From JADHUC01 sp964617665 (GTDB lineage Bacteria; Planctomycetota; Planctomycetia; Pirellulales; Pirellulaceae): a DNA stretch of 18,603 nt. Position numbers and translations under genes: made by a program. The DNA is taken from positions 1 to 18,603 of the forward strand of contig CAZUAH010000267.1 in the NCBI GenBank assembly GCA_964617665.1. Direction: 5' to 3'. Below are positions 6,238-13,003 of this stretch, piece after piece. Position 1 is the first letter of the stretch; every line of letters starts with the position of its first letter. The notes under the pieces were generated by a model. That model was given only the letters and a program-made list of their open reading frames with translations. It ran no database searches and was not told where the DNA came from.

Positions 6238-8235
6238 ATGCGATTGATCCGAGTCGCGGCCGTTGCGTTGAACCAAACGCCGCTGGATTGGCTGGGCAAC
6301 ACGCGAAATATCCTGTCGGCCATTTCCGCGGCTCGCGACGCCGAGGTAGACATCGTCTGCCTGCCAGAGCTGTGCATCACGGGCTACGGTTGCGAGGACG
6401 CGTTTTTCTCGGCCGACGTACAGCGCCGTGCGATCCAGGCGCTGCACGAGATTGTTCCCCGCACCGAGGGAATGATCGTCTCGGTCGGGTTGCCGTGCCA
6501 GCATCTGGCAGCACTGTATAACTGCGTCTGCATGATTGCGGACGGCCGAATCCTCGGGTTCGCAGCCAAGCAGAATCTGGCCGGGGACGGGATTCACTAT
6601 GAGCCCCGCTGGTTCAAGCCCTGGCCGCAAGGGGAAGCAGCAGAGATCGAGTGCGAAGGTCAGCGATTTCCGTTAGGTGACCTGCTGTTCGATTTGGGCG
6701 GCGTACGCCTGGGGCTCGAAATCTGTGAAGACGCCTGGGCGGCGCAGCGGCCGGGTGTCGGGCTGGCTAGTTTGGCAGCGGACATCATCTTTAATCCCAG
6801 CGCCAGCCACTTCGCCTTCGGCAAACAGGAGGTCCGACGCCGCTTGGTCCTGGAAGGCTCGCGGGCCTTCGGCGTCACGTATGTGTATGCCAACCTGTTG
6901 GGCAATGAGGCCGGTCGAGTCATCTATGATGGCGGCACTCTGATCGCCAGCGGCGGGCAACTCCTTGCTCAGGGCCAGCGGTTTTCGATGGCCGACTTCA
7001 CGATGACCACGGCGGTCGTCGATCTCGACACGACGAGGATGCAGCGCGCACGCTTGGCGAGTTACCAGCCCGGCACAAACGAACCAACCGCGACCTGCGT
7101 GCAACATCCGTTCGACTTCCGTGAAGCGGAACCGGAGCGTTTCGATGATTCACCGGCCGCTTGGGCGGCGGGCCCGTTCGCCAAGAAAGAGGAGTTTTCG
7201 CGGGCCATCGCTTTGGGGTTGTTCGACTACGTGCGCAAGAGCCGATGCCAGGGGTTCGTCGTTTCGCTGAGCGGAGGAGCCGATTCGTCGGCCATGGCGG
7301 CCCTGGTATGGCTGCTGGTCCGGTTCGGGCTGAACGAATTGGGCCCGGACGGACTACGGCGCAAACTTGCCCACATCGAGGCTCTCGCCGGAAAGGACAG
7401 CCCGGACGCCGTCGTACGTCAACTGCTCACCTGCATCTACCAGGCGACCAAGAACAGCTCCAAGCAGACCCGAACTGCCGCCCGAGCCGTTTCGCAAGCG
7501 TTGGGGGCGGAGCACCTGGAATTCGACGTTAAACCGATCGTTCAGTCGTACGTCGAGTTCACCTCGCAGGCCATCGGACGCGAGTTGAACTGGGCCGACG
7601 ACGACATTGCCCTGCAAAACATCCAAGCCCGCGTGCGAGGACCGGGCGCTTGGATGGTGGCCAACCTGCGAGGAGCCCTGCTACTGGCGACCAGTAATCG
7701 CTCCGAGGCGGCTGTGGGCTACGCCACCATGGACGGCGATACCTGCGGAAGCCTCTCGCCGATCGCCGGGATCGACAAGGCGTTCTTGCGGCAGTGGCTG
7801 GCCTGGATGCGCGATGAGGGGCCCGAAGGCATTGGCAGCCTGCCCGTCCTGGACTGCGTCCTCAGCCAGCAGCCGACCGCGGAACTGCGACCGCCGCAGG
7901 CAGGCCAGACCGACGAGCAGGACCTCATGCCCTACGACCTGCTCGACGCCATCGAACGGGCAGCGATCCGCGATAAGCACGGCCCCAGCGAGGTGTTTCG
8001 GCTGATGCAAGTCGGTTTTCCCGACTACACGGTCGACCAGCTCGTCGGGTGGATCGAACGATTCTTCCGCCTGTGGGCTCGAAACCAGTGGAAGCGGGAG
8101 CGCTACGCCCCGTCGTTCCACCTCGACGACGAGAATCTTGACCCAAAAACGTGGTGCCGCTTCCCTATCCTCTCCGGAGGGTTCGATGCGGAATTGGCAG
8201 AACTGCGAAGACTAGGCGGAACCGGGGGCGTTTAG
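6238..8235 (+). CDS. nadE: Glutamine-dependent NAD+ synthetase
   Basis: The product has 665 residues, the size of the two-domain glutamine-using form. It amidates nicotinate adenine dinucleotide to NAD+, the last step of NAD synthesis. The N-terminal nitrilase-type glutaminase domain has its Glu-Lys-Cys triad in CLPELCITGYG (E44), GFAAKQNLAGDG (K111) and GLEICEDAW (C163). The C-terminal synthetase domain has the pyrophosphate loop SLSGGADSSAMAALV from about residue 344, then LQNIQARVRG and TSNRSEAAVGYATMDGD. Both halves look intact. The start at 6238 follows GAGGTGA at the end of pncB, so the two genes are probably translated from one mRNA. A 103-base gap with its own promoter separates it from nrtR. 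Confidence 0.96.
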   Translation: MRLIRVAAVALNQTPLDWLGNTRNILSAISAARDAEVDIVCLPELCITGYGCEDAFFSADVQRRAIQALHEIVPRTEGMIVSVGLPCQHLAALYNCVCMIADGRILGFAAKQNLAGDGIHYEPRWFKPWPQGEAAEIECEGQRFPLGDLLFDLGGVRLGLEICEDAWAAQRPGVGLASLAADIIFNPSASHFAFGKQEVRRRLVLEGSRAFGVTYVYANLLGNEAGRVIYDGGTLIASGGQLLAQGQRFSMADFTMTTAVVDLDTTRMQRARLASYQPGTNEPTATCVQHPFDFREAEPERFDDSPAAWAAGPFAKKEEFSRAIALGLFDYVRKSRCQGFVVSLSGGADSSAMAALVWLLVRFGLNELGPDGLRRKLAHIEALAGKDSPDAVVRQLLTCIYQATKNSSKQTRTAARAVSQALGAEHLEFDVKPIVQSYVEFTSQAIGRELNWADDDIALQNIQARVRGPGAWMVANLRGALLLATSNRSEAAVGYATMDGDTCGSLSPIAGIDKAFLRQWLAWMRDEGPEGIGSLPVLDCVLSQQPTAELRPPQAGQTDEQDLMPYDLLDAIERAAIRDKHGPSEVFRLMQVGFPDYTVDQLVGWIERFFRLWARNQWKRERYAPSFHLDDENLDPKTWCRFPILSGGFDAELAELRRLGGTGGV

Positions 8236-8278
8236 GTGGCCGCGACCGAGTTTTTCATGCCTGGCGATGTACTGCCAC

Positions 8279-8307
8279 TTGACCTAGTGTCCCACAAACA
8301 CTATCCT
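8279..8307 (+). promoter_or_regulatory. Sigma70-type promoter of nrtR
   Basis: TTGACC (8279-8284) and TATCCT (8302-8307) are spaced by 17 bases in the gap before nrtR. Each hexamer is close to the sigma70 consensus. The spacer is almost filled by the palindrome at 8285-8303, so a bound repressor would exclude polymerase. Confidence 0.5.
8285..8303. promoter_or_regulatory. Candidate NrtR operator 2
   Basis: TAGTGT-CCCACAA-ACACTA is a perfect palindrome of two 6-base arms with a 7-base spacer. It has the same half-site and spacing as the site at 4706-4728. It lies between the -35 and -10 before nrtR, implying autoregulation. Confidence 0.6.
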
Positions 8308-8338
8308 TATTGTAGAACCAACACCAAGGGGGCCAAAG

Positions 8339-9028
8339 ATGAGTTATGCCTACGAGTTTCCGCGAGCGGCGCTTACCGTCGACTGTGTGGTTTTCGGCAT
8401 GGATGAGGAGGATCTCAAGGTGCTGCTGATCCAGCGGGGGCTGCCGCCATTCGAGGGACGTTGGGCGTTACCGGGTGGATTCGTCCACCTCGACGAGACA
8501 CTCGAAGATGCCGCCCGGCGCGAGCTACGTGAGGAGACTGGGCTTCAGCGCGTCTACCTGGAACAGCTCTACACGATCGGGAGCATTGACCGCGATCCTC
8601 GCGAGCGCGTGGTGACAGTGGCTTACTACGCTTTGGTCAAGCTTTCGGACCACCGTGTCGCGGCTGCGACCGACGCCCGCGAAGCGGCGTGGTTCGCCAT
8701 CGACGACCTACCGGATCTGGCATTTGATCACGACAAAATCCTGGCGATGGCCCACGAGCGGCTACGCGGCAAAGTTCGCTATCAGCCGATCGGCTTCGAG
8801 TTGTTGCCGGAGAAGTTTGCACTACGCCACCTTCAGCATCTGTATGAAGTGGTATTGGATCGACCGCTCGACAAGAGAAACTTCCGCAAGAAGATCTTGA
8901 GCATGGACATTCTGGTTGAGCTGGACGAGGTCGAGACCGATGTCGCGCATCGTGCGGCAAGACTCTACAAATTCGACCGTCGAAAGTACAAGCGACTGAC
9001 GAAACAAGGCTTTAACTTCGAGATATAG
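8339..9028 (+). CDS. nrtR: NrtR-type Nudix transcriptional regulator of NAD metabolism
   Basis: The product has 229 residues. Residues about 10-140 are a Nudix domain. The C-terminal part from about 150 (FELLPEKFALRHLQHLYEVV, RPLDKRNFRKKIL) is the winged-helix DNA-binding domain of NrtR proteins. NrtR represses NAD genes and lets go when ADP-ribose-type ligands bind the Nudix domain. The Nudix box is complete: G47, E53, then RELREETGL at 61-69, matching GX5EX7REUXEEXGU exactly. Many NrtR proteins have lost this catalytic signature, so this one may still hydrolyse a substrate. The ribosome binding site is GGGGG at 8328-8332. It has its own promoter and palindrome and is followed by pncA after 4 bases. 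The alternative, a plain ADP-ribose pyrophosphatase, is unlikely because of the C-terminal domain. Confidence 0.92.
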   Translation: MSYAYEFPRAALTVDCVVFGMDEEDLKVLLIQRGLPPFEGRWALPGGFVHLDETLEDAARRELREETGLQRVYLEQLYTIGSIDRDPRERVVTVAYYALVKLSDHRVAAATDAREAAWFAIDDLPDLAFDHDKILAMAHERLRGKVRYQPIGFELLPEKFALRHLQHLYEVVLDRPLDKRNFRKKILSMDILVELDEVETDVAHRAARLYKFDRRKYKRLTKQGFNFEI

Positions 9029-9032
9029 CGCC

Positions 9033-9674
9033 ATGAACGCACTGATACTGGTTGACATCCAAAACGACTTCATTCCGGGAGGTTCCCTGGCGGTTGGCGA
9101 GGGCGATCTGGTGGTGGCGGTGGCCAATTGGCTCATGCCACGTTTCGACTTAGTCGTGGCCACGAAGGACCGGCACCCGGCCGATCACCTGAGCTTCGCC
9201 AGCCAGCACCCGGGCCGACGGGTCGGTGACTTGATCGAGTTGGATGGACTCGATCAGGTATTGTGGCCGGACCACTGTGTCGAAGGGACTTCCGGTGCCG
9301 AGTTCGCCGCCGCACTGAACCTGCCAGGAATCGAGCGGGTCTTCCAGAAGGGAACCAACCGAGCGATCGACAGCTATAGCGGTTTCTTCGATAACGGACA
9401 CCGACAATCAACCGGACTGGGCGACTTCCTACGACAGCAGGATGTCACCGACGTTTGCATCATGGGGCTGGCGACGGATTACTGCGTGAAGTTCACTGCC
9501 CTGGACGCCCTCGAACTTGGATTCTCGACGCATTTGGTGCTCGACGGATGTCGCGGCGTTGACCTGAACCCCGGCGATGTCGACCGCGCGATCGAGCAGT
9601 TGCAGCAGGCGGGAGTCCACGTGACCGACAGCACGGCGATCGTCGCGGCGGCGGACACCAATGGAAGGTCTTGA
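9033..9674 (+). CDS. pncA: Nicotinamidase
   Basis: The product has 213 residues of the isochorismatase-like fold. It deamidates nicotinamide to nicotinate, which PncB then uses. The catalytic triad is visible as D8 (LVDIQNDF), K106 (FQKGTNRAIDSYSGF) and C151 (GLATDYCVKFTALDA). The metal ligands are D46, H48 and H52 in TKDRHPADH, and H81 in WPDHC. The length is typical. It starts 4 bases after nrtR and ends 11 bases before kptA, so it lies inside the same transcription unit. With pncB and nadE it completes nicotinamide recycling except for the adenylyltransferase NadD. It would recover the nicotinamide released by NAD-consuming enzymes. Confidence 0.96.
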   Translation: MNALILVDIQNDFIPGGSLAVGEGDLVVAVANWLMPRFDLVVATKDRHPADHLSFASQHPGRRVGDLIELDGLDQVLWPDHCVEGTSGAEFAAALNLPGIERVFQKGTNRAIDSYSGFFDNGHRQSTGLGDFLRQQDVTDVCIMGLATDYCVKFTALDALELGFSTHLVLDGCRGVDLNPGDVDRAIEQLQQAGVHVTDSTAIVAAADTNGRS

Positions 9675-9685
9675 CGAAAAGATAA

Positions 9686-10255
9686 ATGGAAACAGCAATG
9701 ACTGAGAAGGACACGAAACGAACGAGCAAGTTCATGAGCTTGGTTCTGCGGCACCAGCCGGAGAAGATCGGAATCCATCTGGACGAAGCAGGCTGGGTTG
9801 ACGTGAACGAATTGCTTGAGGCGATGGCCCGGCATGGAAAACGAATCTCGCGCGAGACACTTGCCTACGTGGTGCGGACCAACGACAAGCAGCGGTTCTC
9901 GCTGAGCGAGGACGGTCGCCGAATTCGCGCTAACCAGGGACACTCCGTTGGCGTCGATCTTGGCTACATACCGGCCGAGCCGCCCGAGATTCTGCTGCAC
10001 GGGACCCCCACCCGCTTCCTCGACGCGATCCGCCGAGAGGGACTCAAAAGGATGAATCGGCACCACGTTCATCTCCACGTGGACGAGGCTACGTCGATCG
10101 CCGTGGGTACCCGTCGAGGAAAACCGGTCTTACTGAAGGTTCGAGCCCTCGAGATGGCTCGACAGGGACACGAGTTCTTCGTAACGCCCAACGATGTGTG
10201 GCTGACGGATCACGTACCGGAGGAATTCATCGAGTTTCCCGGCGAGCACACCTGA
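9686..10255 (+). CDS. kptA: RNA 2'-phosphotransferase (Tpt1/KptA family)
   Basis: The product has 189 residues. The enzyme transfers an internal RNA 2'-phosphate to NAD+, releasing nicotinamide and ADP-ribose 1'',2''-cyclic phosphate. The four conserved catalytic residues fit: R22-H23 in LVLRHQPEKIG, R81 in RIRANQGHSV, and R125 in NRHHVHLH. The C-terminal NDVWLTDHVPEEFI is also typical. The start at 9686 is given; an in-frame ATG at 9698 (MTEKDTKRTSK) is equally possible, since neither has a strong ribosome binding site. It sits among NAD salvage and ADP-ribose enzymes, where nicotinamide goes back to PncA and the ADP-ribose phosphate to the macrodomain and Nudix proteins. The physiological RNA substrate in bacteria is unclear. 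Confidence 0.95.
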   Translation: METAMTEKDTKRTSKFMSLVLRHQPEKIGIHLDEAGWVDVNELLEAMARHGKRISRETLAYVVRTNDKQRFSLSEDGRRIRANQGHSVGVDLGYIPAEPPEILLHGTPTRFLDAIRREGLKRMNRHHVHLHVDEATSIAVGTRRGKPVLLKVRALEMARQGHEFFVTPNDVWLTDHVPEEFIEFPGEHT

Positions 10256-10300
10256 AGGGCATGTTTCGGCAACAACACTGGAAAGCCCAGGAGAACCGCC

Positions 10301-11506
10301 ATGTTTCAACTCAAAACAGTCCGGCAAGGTGAGCGAGTTGCCGTCTGGGACCAGCAAGGGCGTGTCCGATGCGTTGACGGGCCACGGCGTCTGCTACTAT
10401 TCCGCAAGACGGTTCAACCGCTATTGCGTCACAGTGCCCACGCCGACCAGTTCCTTTCGGTACAGTTTGCCGATGGGCACTGCGAGCACGTGCGTGGCCC
10501 TGCAGCAATCTGGTTCGATCCAGTCGAGCATCAGGCGATTGGCGTGCAGGAAGCGTTACACCTGGACGCCAACGAGGCGATCGTCGTCTACCGCCGCACG
10601 GGCGGCGAGGTGCAGCGACGCGTCGAGCGCGGTCCGGCCCTGTTTGTCCCCGACGAAGACGAGTGGCTACACAAGTTCCGCTGGCACGCGTCCGACCCGA
10701 AGAACCCTCAGAGGAAGATCCCACGAGCGCTGCACTTCGAACGATTGCGCGTTATTCCCGACCAGATGTACCACCACGTCGAAGACGTGCGAACCGCCGA
10801 CGATGCTCTGTTGACCGTGAAGTTGATGGTCTTTTTCGAATTGGCCGACGTGGAGATCATGCTCGACCAAACACATGATCCAATCGCTGATTTCATCAAC
10901 GCGGTAACAGCCGACGTGATCGACTTCGTCGCAACGAGGACGTTCGAGCAATTCAAACAGGAGACGGAACAACTTAACGTCACGGAAACCTACCCGAATT
11001 TGACAACGCGCGCCAGGCGGATCGGCTATCAGATCAACAAGGTGGTCTACCGTGGTTACCTCGCCAGCGACACGCTTCAGTCGATGCACGACGGAGCGAT
11101 CGAAGCCCGAACCAAGCTTCAACTGGAGGCAGAGACGGAGCGGCAGGCCCAGGATCTTGCCGATCTCAAGCAAGAGCGAGAACACGACCGAACGGAAAAG
11201 CAGCGTGAAATCGAACGCAAGCAGAACGAGCACGAGGTACGACTCAAACGACTGAACCACGACGAGCAGATGCGTCGCTCGGCTGCCGAGCAGAAGGCCA
11301 CGGCGGACGCCCAGCGTGAACAGAATGAGATCGAACTCGAACACCAGCAAGCAATCAACGAGGACAAAGCCAAACACCTCGCCTCGATGCGGGAGATGCA
11401 GGTGGATCTGACTCGCTACCTGGTTGCCCAGTACCAGCACCCAGACCGCCTGATCAGAATCAGCGGCGACAACGGCGCGCAACTTCATCTGCACGAGGAT
11501 GACTGA
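10301..11506 (+). CDS. SPFH / vault-like protein with long coiled coil
   Basis: The product has 401 residues. The start is ATG 10301 with AGGAGA at 10289-10294. Residues 1-125 contain three short glycine-proline modules (CVDGPRRLLLF, HVRGPAAIWFDP, VERGPALFVPDED) that resemble the repeats of major vault protein. Residues about 145-265 (ADDALLTVKLMVFFELADVE, then RARRIGYQINKVVYRGYLAS) look like an SPFH/band-7 or vault shoulder domain. Residues about 265-375 are a highly charged coiled coil rich in E, K, R and Q. There is no signal peptide or transmembrane helix, which sets it apart from ordinary flotillins and favours a cytosolic scaffold. It lies between kptA and NADAR with gaps of 45 and 18 bases. 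The SPFH-plus-coiled-coil reading is fairly safe; the vault resemblance is by eye, and the function is unknown. Confidence 0.65.
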   Translation: MFQLKTVRQGERVAVWDQQGRVRCVDGPRRLLLFRKTVQPLLRHSAHADQFLSVQFADGHCEHVRGPAAIWFDPVEHQAIGVQEALHLDANEAIVVYRRTGGEVQRRVERGPALFVPDEDEWLHKFRWHASDPKNPQRKIPRALHFERLRVIPDQMYHHVEDVRTADDALLTVKLMVFFELADVEIMLDQTHDPIADFINAVTADVIDFVATRTFEQFKQETEQLNVTETYPNLTTRARRIGYQINKVVYRGYLASDTLQSMHDGAIEARTKLQLEAETERQAQDLADLKQEREHDRTEKQREIERKQNEHEVRLKRLNHDEQMRRSAAEQKATADAQREQNEIELEHQQAINEDKAKHLASMREMQVDLTRYLVAQYQHPDRLIRISGDNGAQLHLHEDD

Positions 11507-11524
11507 GATCTTAAGGAAGTCCCC

Positions 11525-11986
11525 ATGACAATCTACTTCTATTCCACCAACGACGAGTACGGAGACTTCTCCAACTTCAAGGCGTATCCGATCGAATTGA
11601 AAGGCAAGACGTGGCGAACAGTAGAGCACTATTTCCAGGCTCAGAAATTCGCCGGAACCGAACATGAAGAAGAGTTGCGGGAAACTCCCGACCCGATGGC
11701 AGTAGCCAGAAAAGGACGATCATGCAAACGTCCGCTACGTTCAGATTGGGAAGAAGCGAAGGACCAGATCATGCGAGAGGCGGTATTCGCCAAGTTCGAG
11801 CAACATGCTGATCTCCGTGAGTTGCTGCTGGGGACCGGTGGTGAAGATATCGTTGAGAAAACGACCCACGATCACTATTGGGGATGTGGCAGTGCCGGCA
11901 CGGGTAAGAACATGCTGGGAAAAATACTGATGGAAGTTCGCGCCAAGCTGCGAAGTCAACCGGAGAAGGACGTGATCGATGGATGA
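11525..11986 (+). CDS. NADAR-family (YbiA-like) N-glycosidase
   Basis: The product has 153 residues, a full single-domain NADAR protein. Family motifs are YFYSTNDEYGDFSNF at 4-18, WRTVEHYFQAQKF at 30-42 with E34, DPMAVARKGR at 56-65, HDHYWGCGSAGTGKNMLGK at 115-133, and a C-terminal helix. NADAR enzymes cleave N-glycosidic bonds; some remove ADP-ribose from guanine in nucleic acids, and YbiA acts on riboflavin precursors. The neighbours here favour an ADP-ribose role, but the substrate cannot be read from sequence. AAGGAAG precedes the start. Its stop overlaps the start of the next gene by 8 bases, which suggests translational coupling with the Nudix hydrolase. Confidence 0.93.
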   Translation: MTIYFYSTNDEYGDFSNFKAYPIELKGKTWRTVEHYFQAQKFAGTEHEEELRETPDPMAVARKGRSCKRPLRSDWEEAKDQIMREAVFAKFEQHADLRELLLGTGGEDIVEKTTHDHYWGCGSAGTGKNMLGKILMEVRAKLRSQPEKDVIDG

Positions 11987-12524
11987 GCACACAGTTTCAA
12001 TTGCCGAGACCAAACACCTTCGCCTCGTCCAGCGTGGTCGATGGTCGTATGTCGAGCGTGCCAATGCCAGCGGTGTCGTCTGCATTGTCGCCCGTACCAA
12101 CGAGGGCAAGATCCTGCTTGTCGAGCAGTATCGGCCCCCGATCGATTGTCATGTCATCGAACTCCCGGCTGGTTTGGCGGGCGACTTGGCCGACCAGCCC
12201 GACGAGGCCCTTGAAAAGGCGGCACAACGCGAATTGATCGAGGAGACCGGCTATCAGGCGAAGCGATTGATGAGGAAAACGATTGTTGCATCAAGTGCAG
12301 GACTGACCAACGAGGTCGTTACGATGTTCGTCGCCAAAGACCTGAAGAAGGTCGCACCAGGCGGAGGCGATGAGAGCGAAGACATTCACATTCATGAGAT
12401 CTCGCTGGATGAATTAGACGACTGGCTCGCCAATGCGCAGGCCAACGGCAAGCTCGTCGATGGCCGCGTGTATGCGGGTTTGTATTTCCTGAGGCAGGAC
12501 ATTCCAAGCGGAGAAGAACGATGA
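11979..12524 (+). CDS. ADP-ribose pyrophosphatase-like Nudix hydrolase
   Basis: The product has 181 residues. It resembles NudF/ADPRase enzymes, which split ADP-ribose to AMP and ribose 5-phosphate. Visible features are ILLVEQYRPP at 45-54, ELPAG at 61-65, RELIEETGY at 84-92 and the SAGLTNE loop at 106-112. The Nudix box has two extra residues between its glycine and first glutamate compared with the classical spacing, while the REUXEEXGU part is perfect. The gene overlaps NADAR by 8 bases and the macrodomain gene by 4 (ATGA), placing it in a tightly coupled trio. It could clear the free ADP-ribose released by NADAR, the macrodomain or the glycohydrolase. ADP-ribose is the expected substrate, though other nucleoside diphosphate compounds are possible. 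Confidence 0.9.
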   Translation: MDEHTVSIAETKHLRLVQRGRWSYVERANASGVVCIVARTNEGKILLVEQYRPPIDCHVIELPAGLAGDLADQPDEALEKAAQRELIEETGYQAKRLMRKTIVASSAGLTNEVVTMFVAKDLKKVAPGGGDESEDIHIHEISLDELDDWLANAQANGKLVDGRVYAGLYFLRQDIPSGEER

Positions 12525-13003
12525 CGGTTCAATACATCACAGGTGACGCGACAAGCCCACAAGCCAACGGAACGCGGATTATCGTACACGTGTGCAACGA
12601 TATCGGTGGATGGGGACGCGGGTTCGTCCTCGCGCTGTCCAGCAAGTGGAAATCGCCGGAACGCGAGTATCGAGAGTGGCATAAGCGTCAGTCGGATCCG
12701 CCGTTCGAGTTGGGGCAAGTTCAATTCGTCGAGGTCGAAACACATCTGTGGGTGGCAAACATGATCGGGCAGCGCGATGTCCGGCCGCGTGCGGGGCGAC
12801 CGCCGGTTCGTTACGAAGCCACACGAAAATGCCTTGAACGTGTCGCCGACTTTGCCCTCGAGCGATCCGCCTCTGTCCACATGCCGCGGATCGGCTGCGG
12901 CCTGGCCGGCGGTGATTGGGCCGAGGTCGAGAAGATCATTGACGAGACTCTCAGCAGTCGCTCGATCGATGTGAGCGTATATGACCTACGGAAGACAAGA
13001 TGA
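12521..13003 (+). CDS. Macrodomain ADP-ribose hydrolase/binding protein
   Basis: The product has 160 residues, a single stand-alone macrodomain. It shows YITGDAT at 5-11, IVHVCNDIGGWGRGF at 21-35, a helix and strand leading to VANMIGQR at 78-85, and the phosphate loop MPRIGCGLAGGDW at 121-133. The pattern, with G-W-G-R-G-F and the G-C-G-L-A-G-G-D-W loop, is closer to the ALC1/TARG1/Poa1-like group than to MacroD. Those proteins remove ADP-ribose from acidic residues or nucleobases, or dephosphorylate ADP-ribose 1''-phosphate. The latter would link it to the KptA product once the cyclic phosphate is opened. It overlaps both neighbours by 4 bases. The assignment to subgroup is by eye. Confidence 0.93.
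   Translation: MTVQYITGDATSPQANGTRIIVHVCNDIGGWGRGFVLALSSKWKSPEREYREWHKRQSDPPFELGQVQFVEVETHLWVANMIGQRDVRPRAGRPPVRYEATRKCLERVADFALERSASVHMPRIGCGLAGGDWAEVEKIIDETLSSRSIDVSVYDLRKTR

Noticed and set aside
10667..11665. 332-codon minus-strand open frame
   Set aside because: It is antisense to the coiled-coil gene. The leucine- and valine-rich text comes from complementing the E/K/R/Q codons of the coiled coil.
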